Under the pieces are notes generated by a model. It did not search any database and was not told the DNA's origin. It worked only from the letters and a program-made list of their open reading frames with translations. A stretch of 64,000 nucleotides of DNA from Palleronia sp. THAF1 (lineage in GTDB: Bacteria > Pseudomonadota > Alphaproteobacteria > Rhodobacterales > Rhodobacteraceae): NCBI RefSeq assembly GCF_009363795.1, contig NZ_CP045420.1, positions 353,001 through 417,000 on the forward strand, read 5' to 3'. Shown piece by piece: positions 43,798 through 53,468 of this stretch (its first letter is position 1; each line of letters begins with the position of its first letter). A program made the position numbers and the translations under genes.

Positions 43798-45252
43798 GTG
43801 ACCTTCCCGATTCAAGCCCCAGCGCGCCAGATGCGCCGCCTGACCACCGCACTGATGCTCGGCACCGCGATGATCGTGACGCCCGCCGTCACTGCGCAGG
43901 CCGCGCCAGAGACATTTGCGCCGCTGGCCGAGCAGATTTCCGACTCGGTGGTGAATATCACGACCTCGACCACGGTCGCCGCCCGCCAAGACGGCCCAAT
44001 GATGCCGCAGATACCCGAAGGCTCTCCCTTCGAAGACTTCTTCCGCGACTTCATGGACCGCAACCAAGGCCCGTCGCAGCCCCGCCGCAGCCAAGCGCTG
44101 GGATCGGGTTTCGTGATCTCGGAAGACGGCTACATCGTCACCAACAACCACGTCATCGAAGGCGCGGATGAGATCAACATCGAGTTCTTCAACGGCGAAG
44201 AACTGCCTGCAGAGATCATCGGCACCGACCCCAAGACCGACATCGCGCTGCTGAAGGTCACGTCCGAGGCACCGCTTCAGCCCGTCCCGTTCGGCGATTC
44301 GAACGACGCCGCCGTGGGTGACTGGGTGATGGCCATGGGCAACCCGTTGGGTCAGGGCTTTTCAGTCTCGGCTGGTATCGTTTCGGCCCGCAATCGCGCG
44401 CTATCGGGCACCTATGACGACTACATCCAGACCGACGCGGCCATCAACCGCGGCAACTCTGGCGGCCCGCTGTTCAACATGGACGGAGAAGTCGTCGGCG
44501 TGAACACGGCGATCCTGTCGCCCAACGGCGGCTCTATCGGCATCGGTTTCGCCATGTCGTCGAACGTGGTCACCAAGGTCGTCGACCAGCTGCGTGAGTT
44601 CGGTGAAACCCGTCGCGGCTGGCTGGGCGTCCGTATTCAGGACGTGACGGACGACATTGCCGAAAGCATCGGACTCGAGCAAGCCTCTGGTGCGCTGATA
44701 ACCGATGTGCCCGAAGGCCCGGCGATGGAAGCGGGCATCGAGGCGGGCGACGTGATCGTGTCGTTCAACGAGCAGCCGGTGGAAGACACGCGTGGCCTTG
44801 TTCGTCGCGTGGGTGATGCGCCCGTGGGTGAAACGGTGCCGGTAACGGTCTACCGTGATGGCGAGCAGATCGATCTGGACGTGACGCTGGGTCGCCGCGA
44901 AGAGGCCGAAGCCGTGCCCGCCTCGGCCGAAGTCGACGCGCCCGAAGAGGCGCAGGAAGAAGACATCCTGGGCATCACCGTCGCCCCGCTGACCGATGAG
45001 ATGCGTGAGCAGCTGGGTCTGGAGTCCGGCCAAGACGGTCTGGCGGTTACGGATGTGGCGCAGGACAGCGAAGCCTATGAGAAGGGTGTCCGCGCCGGTG
45101 ACGTGATCGCCGAAGCCGGACAAGAGCAGGTTACCGGCGCCGCTGATCTGCAGGACCGTATCGAGGCCGCTCAAGACGCCGGTCGCCGCTCGATCCTGCT
45201 GCTGATCCGTCGCGAAGGTGACCCGCGCTTCCTGGCGCTGCCGCTGGAGTAA
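43798..45252 (+). CDS. Periplasmic serine protease, Do/DegP family
   Basis: The 484-residue precursor begins with GTG, preceded by AAGGAG at 9 bases, and has a signal peptide ending near VTPAVTAQAA. The catalytic triad is visible: His118 (TNNHVIEG), Asp148 (DPKTDIALL) and Ser221 (RGNSGGPLF). Two PDZ domains follow (GWLGVRIQDVTDDIAESIGL and ILGITVAPLTDEMREQLGL). It degrades or refolds misfolded envelope proteins. The functional link to hflKC just upstream is membrane and envelope quality control, but each has its own terminator. Confidence 0.95.
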   Translation: MTFPIQAPARQMRRLTTALMLGTAMIVTPAVTAQAAPETFAPLAEQISDSVVNITTSTTVAARQDGPMMPQIPEGSPFEDFFRDFMDRNQGPSQPRRSQALGSGFVISEDGYIVTNNHVIEGADEINIEFFNGEELPAEIIGTDPKTDIALLKVTSEAPLQPVPFGDSNDAAVGDWVMAMGNPLGQGFSVSAGIVSARNRALSGTYDDYIQTDAAINRGNSGGPLFNMDGEVVGVNTAILSPNGGSIGIGFAMSSNVVTKVVDQLREFGETRRGWLGVRIQDVTDDIAESIGLEQASGALITDVPEGPAMEAGIEAGDVIVSFNEQPVEDTRGLVRRVGDAPVGETVPVTVYRDGEQIDLDVTLGRREEAEAVPASAEVDAPEEAQEEDILGITVAPLTDEMREQLGLESGQDGLAVTDVAQDSEAYEKGVRAGDVIAEAGQEQVTGAADLQDRIEAAQDAGRRSILLLIRREGDPRFLALPLE

Positions 45253-45275
45253 GGTACGCTGGAAGCTGGATGGTG

Positions 45276-45302
45276 GGGCCGCCTGATGGGTGGCCCTATT
45301 TT
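45276..45302 (+). terminator. Terminator after the Do-family protease gene
   Basis: GGGCCGCC pairs with GGTGGCCC (one G-T wobble) over a 5-base loop, followed by a TATTTT tract. The following 225 bases to the next gene are relatively AT-rich and contain no gene I can support; one stem (AACGGGCG at 45378-45385 with CGCCCGTT at 45403-45410) is the only structure seen. Confidence 0.75.
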
Positions 45303-45527
45303 CATATGGTGTCCCCAGAAAGCAGAGGGGCAAGGCGCTGGATACCGAATCTTAAAGTTTTAGCTCCAAGATGATCGAACGGGCGTCTTGGCGGCTGCCG
45401 TGCGCCCGTTGTCAATGCCAAAATTTTCGTAGCTGAACTTTGGAACTGCGAATTTTCTTAGGTCGGTCATCGGCACACATTCTGGGAATATACCTATACC
45501 GCCATGTCTTGCACCGGTCGTCGCCGT

Positions 45528-46019
45528 CTAACGTGCCACGGCCTCCGCGCGGTCGTACACGATCAGCCCCAAGCGCTTGCCCGCCGCGATCGACAGCACG
45601 TCCGAGTTGATTCCCTCGTCACGCTGGAACACACGGATCGCCGCGCGCGTACGGCCGTCCATGACACCATCAGCCGGCCCGGCCATTACACCTCGCACGA
45701 TCAGCGCCCGCTGCACGCTGGCAATGAATTCCGGCGTCCAGGCGGTCAGACACGGGGTGTCGAACCACTGCACACGGCGGATCTGAACGATGTTCTGCGT
45801 GGTCTCAGTATGCAGAGCACCACCTTCCATGCGGCTTTCGGTGACGGTCTCGATCACGGCAGGCGTCTCATCGCGGGCCTGGCAGATCTCCGGGCGGGTC
45901 ATGTCGACCGTTTGCCGACGCGTCGCCGACAACGCAGGTTCGACGAACCGCGAGACTTGCGGCGCGCTGATGCCGCATCCCGACAGCGCCAGAAGCGCAA
46001 GGAAACCAAGACGATACAT
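45528..46019 (-). CDS. Lipoprotein with peptidoglycan-binding-like domain
   Basis: The 163-residue precursor has a lipoprotein signal (MYRLGFLALLALSGCG) with lipid attachment at Cys15. The C-terminal part (EFIASVQRALIVRGVMAGPA, GVMDGRTRAAIRVFQRDEGI) matches the three-helix PG_binding_1 fold. It is probably anchored in the outer membrane and touches peptidoglycan. GGAG six bases before the ATG supports this start over one 27 bases upstream. The gene downstream of it on this strand is far away. Confidence 0.82.
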   Translation of the reverse strand: MYRLGFLALLALSGCGISAPQVSRFVEPALSATRRQTVDMTRPEICQARDETPAVIETVTESRMEGGALHTETTQNIVQIRRVQWFDTPCLTAWTPEFIASVQRALIVRGVMAGPADGVMDGRTRAAIRVFQRDEGINSDVLSIAAGKRLGLIVYDRAEAVAR

Positions 46020-46081
46020 ACTGCTCCAAAGCCTCTGACGGGCCATTTCGCAGTGAGGCTACCACAGATCAAAGCCCCGGC

Positions 46082-46471
46082 CTATCCGTCCGCACCCGTT
46101 TGCGCGCCCTCTGTGGCGCCCGTGCGCAACAGATCGTCCAGCATCCAGCTGATATCCTCGATCTCTTCGGCCAGCACATGGCACACACCGCTGTCGCGCT
46201 GGACCCGTCCCGTCACGCGCAGACACCGCCCAGAGATCACGGCCCGTCGGAAGCGTTCGTACATCGCCTTCCAGACGATGACGTTGCACACGTCCGTCTC
46301 ATCCTCCAGCGTCAGGAACACGACGCCCTTGGCGGTGCCGGGCCGCTGGCGCAGCAAGACCAGCCCCGCCACGGTCACGCGCGCGCCATTGGGTGGCCGG
46401 TCCAGCCAGCCATGGGGCAGGGCGGCAGGCGGGCGCGGCCAGCCGCCATCGGGGGAATCGAACTCGACCAT
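46082..46471 (-). CDS. Orphan DnaE2 C-terminal OB-fold domain
   Basis: The 129-residue frame has, from residue 35 or so, VTVAGLVLLRQRPGTAKGVV, FLTLEDETDVCNVIVW, RVTGRVQRDSGVCHVLAEEI: the OB-fold domain found at the C-terminus of error-prone polymerase DnaE2 (about 1,080 residues). The polymerase, PHP and finger domains are absent; the sequence upstream is another gene on the opposite strand. A LexA-type box ends 3 bases before the ATG. It is either the residue of an imuAB-dnaE2 cassette deletion or a free-standing SOS-controlled OB protein. The extra 12 codons upstream of this ATG overlap the box. Confidence 0.75.
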   Translation of the reverse strand: MVEFDSPDGGWPRPPAALPHGWLDRPPNGARVTVAGLVLLRQRPGTAKGVVFLTLEDETDVCNVIVWKAMYERFRRAVISGRCLRVTGRVQRDSGVCHVLAEEIEDISWMLDDLLRTGATEGAQTGADG

Positions 46472-46473
46472 AG

Positions 46474-46488
46474 GAACAAATGTGGAAC
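46474..46488 (-). promoter_or_regulatory. LexA box, alphaproteobacterial type
   Basis: On the minus strand the sequence is GTTC-CACATTT-GTTC, a perfect match to the direct-repeat LexA site GTTC-N7-GTTC known in Rhodobacter and other alphaproteobacteria. It lies 3-17 bases upstream of the ATG of the DnaE2-like OB gene, and about 85 bases upstream of the divergent ferredoxin gene. Confidence 0.65.
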
Positions 46489-46546
46489 ATCCGGCGGATC
46501 GAGGCAATCCCGTCTGGTATCACAGGGCTCTGCGTTCTACGTCTGA

Positions 46547-47571
<1,025 letters not shown>

Positions 47572-47620
47572 CCTTCATCGTTCCGAAAATACCTCAGGAG
47601 CGCGAGGGCAGCGCCCTCGC
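47572..47620 (+). repeat. Dispersed gene-end repeat module with hairpin
   Basis: The element starts directly after the TGA of the FG-GAP gene with CCTTCATCGTTCCGAAAATA, continues CCTCAGGAGC, and ends in the hairpin GCGAGGGC-AGC-GCCCTCGC (8-bp stem). On the minus strand at 35339-35288 the same order is found with few changes. In both places the head touches the stop codon of the gene it follows. The hairpin may act as a terminator or message stabiliser, here between the FG-GAP gene and facing purD. Confidence 0.8.
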
Positions 47621-47627
47621 TCTGCGC

Positions 47628-48893
47628 TCACTTCAAAGCACGCCACCCGATATCGCGCCGAAACACGCCTTCGGGCCAGTCCACAGCATCGACCATCGCA
47701 TAGACCCGCTCGCGCGCCTGCCGCAGATCGTCGCCCCGCGCCGTGACCGACAGCACGCGCCCGCCATTCGCCACCAGCTTTCCGTCCTTCAACGCGGTGC
47801 CCGCGTGGAAGACGACCTGGCTCGACGTCGCCAGTAGCTGTTCCAGCCCACCGATCACCGATCCCTTGGCATAGTCGCCCGGATAGCCCTCCGCCGCCAT
47901 GACAACAGTCATTGCGTGGTCGTCAGCCCAGTTCACGCGCGCATCCGCCAGCCGCCCCTCGGCACAAGCCTGCATCAGGTCAAGTGCCTGCGCCCCCAGC
48001 CGGATCATCAGCGCCTGACATTCGGGATCGCCGAAACGCGCGTTGAACTCGACCAGCCGGGGCTGGCCATCTTGGATCATCAGCCCGACGTACAGCACAC
48101 CGGAATAGGGCGTGCCGCGCCGCGCCAGCTCTGCCACGCAGGGCCGCACGATCTGCTCCAGCGCAGCCTCGGTCACCGCGGCGTCCATAATCGGCGCAGG
48201 CGAATAGGCCCCCATGCCGCCGGTGTTCGGCCCTGTGTCGCCCTCGCCGATCCGCTTATGGTCCTGCGCCGTGCCGATGGGCAGTACGTCGGTGCCGTCC
48301 ACCAATACGAAGAACGACGCCTCTTCCCCTTGCATGAACTCTTCGATCACGACAGCCGCGCCAGCATCTCCAAACTGTCCGTCGAAGATATCACGCACGG
48401 CGTCTATGGCCTGATCTACCGTTTCGGCCACGATCACGCCCTTGCCTGCAGCCAGTCCATCGGCCTTAACCACGATCGGCGCGCCCTGCGCCCGCACGTA
48501 GTCCAGCGCCGGACTAGCCTGCGTGAACCGCCCATAGGCTGCCGTCGGCGCGCCACAGGCGTCGCACAGCTCCTTGGTAAAGCTTTTGGATGTTTCGACC
48601 ATCGCCGCATCCGCGTTCGGTCCGAAGACCGACACGCCCGCGCGGCGCAACGCATCGCCCACACCGGCGGCCAGCGGCGCTTCCGGTCCGATCACCACGA
48701 AGTCCACCGCGTTCTCGCCCGCGAATTCGACCACGGCCTGCGGATCGTCGATGGCCAGTGATGCCGTCTCGGCGATACCTGCGATCCCAGCATTGCCGGG
48801 GGCCACGATCAGCCGGTCGCACTTCGGGTTCTGCAGCACGGCCCATGCCAGCGCGTGCTCCCGCCCGCCGCCGCCGAGGATCAGGATGTTCAT
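47628..48893 (-). CDS. purD: Phosphoribosylamine-glycine ligase
   Basis: PurD joins phosphoribosylamine and glycine with ATP, the second step of purine synthesis. The 421-residue protein begins MNILILGGGGREHALAWAVL and has GPEAPLAAGVGDALR, KADGLAAGKGVIVAE, GGMGAYSPAP and LVEFNARFGDPE, all typical of the ATP-grasp PurD family. The ATG at 48893 is the conserved start; 17 codons upstream are non-coding. Divergent from the small Cys-rich gene. Confidence 0.97.
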   Translation of the reverse strand: MNILILGGGGREHALAWAVLQNPKCDRLIVAPGNAGIAGIAETASLAIDDPQAVVEFAGENAVDFVVIGPEAPLAAGVGDALRRAGVSVFGPNADAAMVETSKSFTKELCDACGAPTAAYGRFTQASPALDYVRAQGAPIVVKADGLAAGKGVIVAETVDQAIDAVRDIFDGQFGDAGAAVVIEEFMQGEEASFFVLVDGTDVLPIGTAQDHKRIGEGDTGPNTGGMGAYSPAPIMDAAVTEAALEQIVRPCVAELARRGTPYSGVLYVGLMIQDGQPRLVEFNARFGDPECQALMIRLGAQALDLMQACAEGRLADARVNWADDHAMTVVMAAEGYPGDYAKGSVIGGLEQLLATSSQVVFHAGTALKDGKLVANGGRVLSVTARGDDLRQARERVYAMVDAVDWPEGVFRRDIGWRALK

Positions 48894-48988
48894 GGGCACG
48901 GCCCCCTTCGTGACAATTCGCCCCGCCCTACACCGACCCCGCAACCTTTGTGAAGCGTGCGCCGTTGGCCCCGAAACCGGAGGATGCG

Positions 48989-49189
48989 ATGAAATACTAC
49001 GTCAACACCAAAGCCCGCGACGATGGCACCCACGTCATGCACTCGGAAGCCTGCCAATTCCTGCCGAACGCGGACAAGCGAAAAGCGGTGGGCGACTACG
49101 CCAATTGCGACACCGGGTTGACCCACGCGCGCGAGGAATTCGACGGCGCGCAACCCTGCGGAACGTGTTGTTCGGACTGCTCCGACTAG
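48989..49189 (+). CDS. Small Cys/His-rich protein
   Basis: The 66-residue protein begins MKYYVNTKARDDGTHVMHSE and ends CGTCCSDCSD. The His15/His18/Cys22 cluster and the four terminal cysteines suggest metal binding. GGAGG lies 6 bases before the ATG at 48989, which fixes the start; the upstream 13 codons of open frame are unlikely. No named family is recognised. xseA follows on the same strand after 32 bases, so they may be co-transcribed. Confidence 0.75.
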   Translation: MKYYVNTKARDDGTHVMHSEACQFLPNADKRKAVGDYANCDTGLTHAREEFDGAQPCGTCCSDCSD

Positions 49190-49221
49190 GCATCCGCGCA
49201 GGCCGCGGTTAGGGTACGCCC

Positions 49222-50757
49222 ATGGAACTTTTCGACGAAACCGGACCCGGCGCGAACGCCCACGAATACACTGTCTCCGAGATTTCGGGTGCGGTGAAAC
49301 GCACGCTGGAAGGCGAATTCGGACGCGTCAAGGTGCGCGGAGAGATCGGGCGCGTCTTCATTGCCCGCTCTGGCCACCTATATTTCGACGTCAAGGACGA
49401 CCGCAACGTGCTCGCCTGCGTGACGTGGAAGGGCCAGGCCGCCGGCCTGACCCAGCAGCCGGAAGAGGGGATGGAGGTCATCGCCACCGGCAAGCTGACG
49501 ACCTTCGGCTCGCAGTCGAAATACCAGCTGACGGTGGACGATATCCGCCCAGCCGGCGTTGGCGCGCTGATGGCGATGCTGGAAAAGCGCAAGGCGGCGC
49601 TGGAAGCCGAAGGGCTGTTCGCGCCCGAACGCAAGCGCCCGCTGCCCTTCCTGCCAGAGGTGATCGGCGTCGTCACCTCGCCCTCCGGTGCGGTCATCCG
49701 TGACATCCTGCACCGCCTGCGCGAACGCTTCCCGCGCAAGGTGCTGGTCTGGCCCGTTGCCGTGCAGGGCCGCGAATGCGCGCCGCAGGTTGCGCGCGCC
49801 ATCGAAGGCTTCAACGCGCTGTCTCCCGGTGGATCGATCCCGCGGCCTGACCTGCTGATCGTCGCGCGCGGTGGCGGCTCGATAGAGGATCTGTGGGGCT
49901 TCAACGAAGAGGTGGTCGCGCGCGCCGCGGCAGCCAGTGCGATCCCGTTGATCTCTGCCGTCGGGCACGAGACGGACACAACGCTTATCGACTACGTGTC
50001 CGACAAGCGCGCGCCAACGCCCACCGCCGCCGCCGAATTGGCGGTGCCCGTGCGCTTGGAATTGGCGACGTGGCTTGATGGGCAGGGCGCGCGACTGTCG
50101 CGCGGATTGGAGCAGGCTGTGGGGTCGCGCCGTCAGCGGTTGGCGGACCTGTCACGTGCCTTGCCGCGTCCCGAAACTCTGACCGCACCCGCGCGCCAGA
50201 AGTTCGACTGGGTCGAGGCGCGCTTGCCGCTGGCCCTGACGGCTGGTGTGGACCGTCGCCGCGCCGATCTGGCCGCAACGGCTGCTGGATTGCGCCCGTC
50301 CGTGCTGCGCGACCGTATCGCGACGCGCCGGGACCGGGTCGATGGCTTCGCGGATCGTCTTGCGCCCGCTTTGGAACGTGGCGTGCGGGACCGGCGGGAA
50401 CGCTTGGCGCGCATTTCGGTGTCCGACAGCACGATCCGGCGCAACTTGGCGCAAGGCGCGACCGATCTTGCGAATTACTCTGATCGGATGGAACGCGCCC
50501 TTACCAGTTCGATCGATGCAGCGCGCAAAAGGTTGGACGCGACCGCCCGGCTGCATGCGACACTGGGCTATCAGGCCACGCTAGAGCGGGGCTTCGCGGT
50601 CGTCCGCGATGGCGATTCCGTCGTCACCACGAAGGCGCAGGCAAAATCTGCGGCGCGGCTGGAGATCGAGTTCCGGGACGGGAAATTTCCTTTGACCGGA
50701 CCTGCGCCGAAGAAGCCGAAACCGGAGTCTCCGCCGGAACAGGGTTCTTTGCTATAG
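49222..50757 (+). CDS. xseA: Exodeoxyribonuclease VII large subunit
   Basis: With XseB it degrades single-stranded DNA in both directions. The 511-residue protein has the N-terminal OB domain (EYTVSEISGAVKRTLEGEF, GHLYFDVKDDRNVLACVTWK) and the catalytic region IGVVTSPSGAVIRDILHRL, ARGGGSIEDLWGFNEE, SAVGHETDTTLIDYVSD. The long helical C-terminal half has many Arg residues. Standard length for the family. Confidence 0.96.
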   Translation: MELFDETGPGANAHEYTVSEISGAVKRTLEGEFGRVKVRGEIGRVFIARSGHLYFDVKDDRNVLACVTWKGQAAGLTQQPEEGMEVIATGKLTTFGSQSKYQLTVDDIRPAGVGALMAMLEKRKAALEAEGLFAPERKRPLPFLPEVIGVVTSPSGAVIRDILHRLRERFPRKVLVWPVAVQGRECAPQVARAIEGFNALSPGGSIPRPDLLIVARGGGSIEDLWGFNEEVVARAAAASAIPLISAVGHETDTTLIDYVSDKRAPTPTAAAELAVPVRLELATWLDGQGARLSRGLEQAVGSRRQRLADLSRALPRPETLTAPARQKFDWVEARLPLALTAGVDRRRADLAATAAGLRPSVLRDRIATRRDRVDGFADRLAPALERGVRDRRERLARISVSDSTIRRNLAQGATDLANYSDRMERALTSSIDAARKRLDATARLHATLGYQATLERGFAVVRDGDSVVTTKAQAKSAARLEIEFRDGKFPLTGPAPKKPKPESPPEQGSLL

Positions 50758-50759
50758 GC

Positions 50760-51158
50760 TTAAACGCCGACTTCCGGGCCAAGGCAGAGAAGTGGATCCT
50801 CAGCGGCTTGTGTCTCGTACAGCGCGCCGCCGTCACCGCCTAGGAATTCGGCGCGCAGGCCGCTGCCGGTCTGGTAGAATCGCCAGCATTGCGCGTCCGG
50901 GTCGTCTTCGTAGACGAAGCAGATCGCATCGCCTTCCGGGAACCAACGCCCCTCTCGGCACTCGCCATCCAAGAAGGACCATCGCACCCGTCGGTCGTCG
51001 CGGTATTCTTCGGCGCCGTAGGGGGTGCCATCTGCGGAAAAGCTAAGGGTCTTGCCGCGGGTGTAGGCATCGAAGGCCTCGGCGCTCATCGCGCTTTGGG
51101 CGATTGCGGAAAGGCCGGACAGGGCGACGACCAATAAACTACAAACAAGCGTTTTCAT
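50760..51158 (-). CDS. Secreted protein of unknown function
   Basis: The 132-residue precursor has a signal peptide (MKTLVCSLLVVALSGLSAIA) and a small domain with three Cys (ECREGRWFPEGDAICFVYED, AQCWRFYQ). The pattern GDAICFVYED followed by CWRFY is found in many uncharacterised roseobacter secreted proteins. Its start lies 4 bases after the stop of the AlkB-like gene, which suggests co-transcription. Convergent with xseA, with almost no gap. Confidence 0.78.
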   Translation of the reverse strand: MKTLVCSLLVVALSGLSAIAQSAMSAEAFDAYTRGKTLSFSADGTPYGAEEYRDDRRVRWSFLDGECREGRWFPEGDAICFVYEDDPDAQCWRFYQTGSGLRAEFLGGDGGALYETQAAEDPLLCLGPEVGV

Positions 51159-51162
51159 CTTT

Positions 51163-52311
51163 TCAGCCTGCCACGGCACCGGCCTGCACGCCAGCCGCTT
51201 CGGACCAACGCCGCGCACGATGATCCATCATCCGCCGCCATAAGGACGGCACCAGCGCGATTGCGCACATGGTCGGCAAAGAACGCGGCAAACGCGGCGC
51301 CTCTGACGCTTGCGGCATCGACAGGTGATGAAAGGGCCGCGATGGGTGCGCGTGGTGATCCGAATGGCGCGGGGCGTGCAACATCATTGCCCCTGAATAC
51401 CAGTGCGGTGCGTTCCAGCTGTGCGCGGGTCCGACAGGCTCATACCGACCCGGCGCAACTTCTGCCCGGAGGAGCCCATAGTGCTGCACGTAGTCCGACA
51501 GCATGATCTGGAGGGTCGCCATTCCAGCGAGCGCCAGATACCACAACAGGCCCGCGACCCCGCCCGCAACCACCGCAATCGCCAGGCACGCCAGCATGCC
51601 CCAGACATAGGCGATATACGGATCGTGCCGCCGCCAAGCGGCGCCATAGCGTTTCTCCAGCAACCGATGCTCTGCCGCGCGTCCGGCGCGGAAGCCACCC
51701 CACCAAGCCTGCCCGAAATAGGCGTAGGCCGACTGACCAAGTCGCGCCGTTGCCGGATCGTTCGGCGTGGCAACGTAGGTGTGATGCACCTTCGGATGGG
51801 CAGAGGCGTGGTGGCCGTACAGAACCGATACGAACAGCGCCGTGCCCAGCCGCCTCAGGCTTGCCCGCCCGCGATGGATCAACTCATGCGCGTTGGAATT
51901 GCCGACCTGCCCCAGCCAAAGCGCGGTTGCGTAAGCCAGCCCGACCGATTCGGTCCATGACAGCGTCCCGCCGCCCAGCCTGGCGACCGCGACGATCAGC
52001 AACGCGATTTGCGCTAAGCCCAGAACGACCGATAAAAGCGGTCCTGCCGGGAATTCGACTTCCTCCGGTAAGGCAGGGGTCACGACGCGCACCAATCCAT
52101 CCAACCCCGCGACAAGCACGGTCATCGAAAGAACCGCCGCAAGCACCCAAAGCCCTCCAGTGGCATAGCCAAGCGCCATCGGCACCAGCGGCAGGATCGT
52201 GGCAATGGCGAACAACAGAGGCATGGCGATGGTCCATAGGGTCGGTGCGGTCCTAACCGATCTACCGTGAAAATCCGGTAAAAAAGCGGCGATCTTCCAA
52301 CCGGCGACCAT
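51163..52311 (-). CDS. AlkB-type membrane hydroxylase (alkane 1-monooxygenase-like)
   Basis: The protein, 382 residues from the first ATG, has six or so membrane helices and the di-iron histidine boxes of the AlkB family: AHELIHRG, YGHHASAHPKVHH, and HSDHHAHP, plus DYVQHYGLLR. Family members hydroxylate terminal carbons of alkanes or similar chains with a rubredoxin partner; no rubredoxin gene is in this window. A later ATG at 52224 (MPLLFAIATILPLVP) matches the usual family start better and gives 353 residues; neither has a strong ribosome-binding site. Confidence 0.88.
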   Translation of the reverse strand: MVAGWKIAAFLPDFHGRSVRTAPTLWTIAMPLLFAIATILPLVPMALGYATGGLWVLAAVLSMTVLVAGLDGLVRVVTPALPEEVEFPAGPLLSVVLGLAQIALLIVAVARLGGGTLSWTESVGLAYATALWLGQVGNSNAHELIHRGRASLRRLGTALFVSVLYGHHASAHPKVHHTYVATPNDPATARLGQSAYAYFGQAWWGGFRAGRAAEHRLLEKRYGAAWRRHDPYIAYVWGMLACLAIAVVAGGVAGLLWYLALAGMATLQIMLSDYVQHYGLLRAEVAPGRYEPVGPAHSWNAPHWYSGAMMLHAPRHSDHHAHPSRPFHHLSMPQASEAPRLPRSLPTMCAIALVPSLWRRMMDHRARRWSEAAGVQAGAVAG

Positions 52312-52346
52312 TCGTCCTAGATGGGCAGTGAAGGAGACGCCCCGCC

Positions 52347-53468
52347 ATGTCGTTTTTCAACAAGCTGAAATCGAAGCTTTTCAAGTCCTCGTCGCAACTG
52401 GATCAGGGGCTGGATGCCATCGTCGAGGACGGCGGAGCGGTGTCCGAGGCCGATCCCGCGCCTGAGCCGCAGGCGGATCCCGCGCCGACTACACCCGAGC
52501 CGCAGCCCCCCGCAGAACCTGTTCCCGCCCCGCCGCCCCCCGCGCCGGTGGAAGAGGCGCCCGCAGCCACCCCCGCCGTGCCCGTGCAATCCGGTGTGAT
52601 CGGACGCTTCTTCAAGCGACAGGGAGAGGCCGTGCGCCGCCCGCTTGACGATGACATGCTCGAAAGCCTGGAAGACCTGCTGATATCTGCCGACATGGGC
52701 GTGACCACCGCCGCACGTGTGACGGCCAACCTAGCCGAAGGGCGTTATGGCCGCCGTGTATCCACCGAAGAGATCAAGGCGCTGTTGGCCCAAGAGATCG
52801 CGCGCATCATGGAGCCTGTAGCCCGTCCGCTGCCGCTGTACCCCAAGAAACCGCAGGTCGTGTTGGTGGTGGGCGTCAACGGATCGGGCAAGACGACGAC
52901 CATCGGCAAACTGGCGTCGCAGTTCCGCGCAGCTGGCAAATCCGTTGTGATCGCGGCGGGCGACACCTTCCGCGCGGCAGCGGTCGAGCAGTTGCAGGTC
53001 TGGGGCGATCGCGCCGGCGTGCCGGTGATGACCGCGCCGCAAGGGTCCGACCCCGCCAGCCTTGCCTTCGATGCGATGACGAAGGCGGAAGAGCAGGGCG
53101 CTGACCTGCTGATGATCGACACGGCAGGGCGTCTGCAAAACCGCGCCGATCTCATGGAGGAACTGGCCAAGATCGTTCGCGTCATCCGCAAGAAAGACCC
53201 GTCAGCGCCGCATAATACCGTCTTAGTGCTGGACGCGACGACGGGCCAGAACGCGCTGAGCCAGGTCGAGACCTTCCAAAAGATATCCGATGTGTCGGGG
53301 CTGGTCATGACGAAGCTCGACGGCACCGCGCGGGGTGGTGTGCTGGTGGCGCTGGCCGACCGGTTCGGCCTGCCGATCCACGCCATCGGCGTGGGCGAAC
53401 AGATCGACGATTTGGCCCCGTTCGACCCGGAAGAATTCGCCGCCGCGCTGACGGGCCTTGCACAATGA
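52347..53468 (+). CDS. ftsY: Signal recognition particle receptor FtsY
   Basis: FtsY docks SRP-ribosome complexes at the membrane. The 373-residue protein has a short basic start (MSFFNKLKSKLFKSSSQ), an acidic proline-rich A domain of about 65 residues, the N domain (DDDMLESLEDLLISADMGV) and the GTPase domain with GVNGSGKTTTIGK, GDTFRAAAVEQL, DTAGR and TKLDGTARGG. AAGGAGAC precedes the ATG. The stop overlaps the next gene (ATGA). Confidence 0.97.
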   Translation: MSFFNKLKSKLFKSSSQLDQGLDAIVEDGGAVSEADPAPEPQADPAPTTPEPQPPAEPVPAPPPPAPVEEAPAATPAVPVQSGVIGRFFKRQGEAVRRPLDDDMLESLEDLLISADMGVTTAARVTANLAEGRYGRRVSTEEIKALLAQEIARIMEPVARPLPLYPKKPQVVLVVGVNGSGKTTTIGKLASQFRAAGKSVVIAAGDTFRAAAVEQLQVWGDRAGVPVMTAPQGSDPASLAFDAMTKAEEQGADLLMIDTAGRLQNRADLMEELAKIVRVIRKKDPSAPHNTVLVLDATTGQNALSQVETFQKISDVSGLVMTKLDGTARGGVLVALADRFGLPIHAIGVGEQIDDLAPFDPEEFAAALTGLAQ

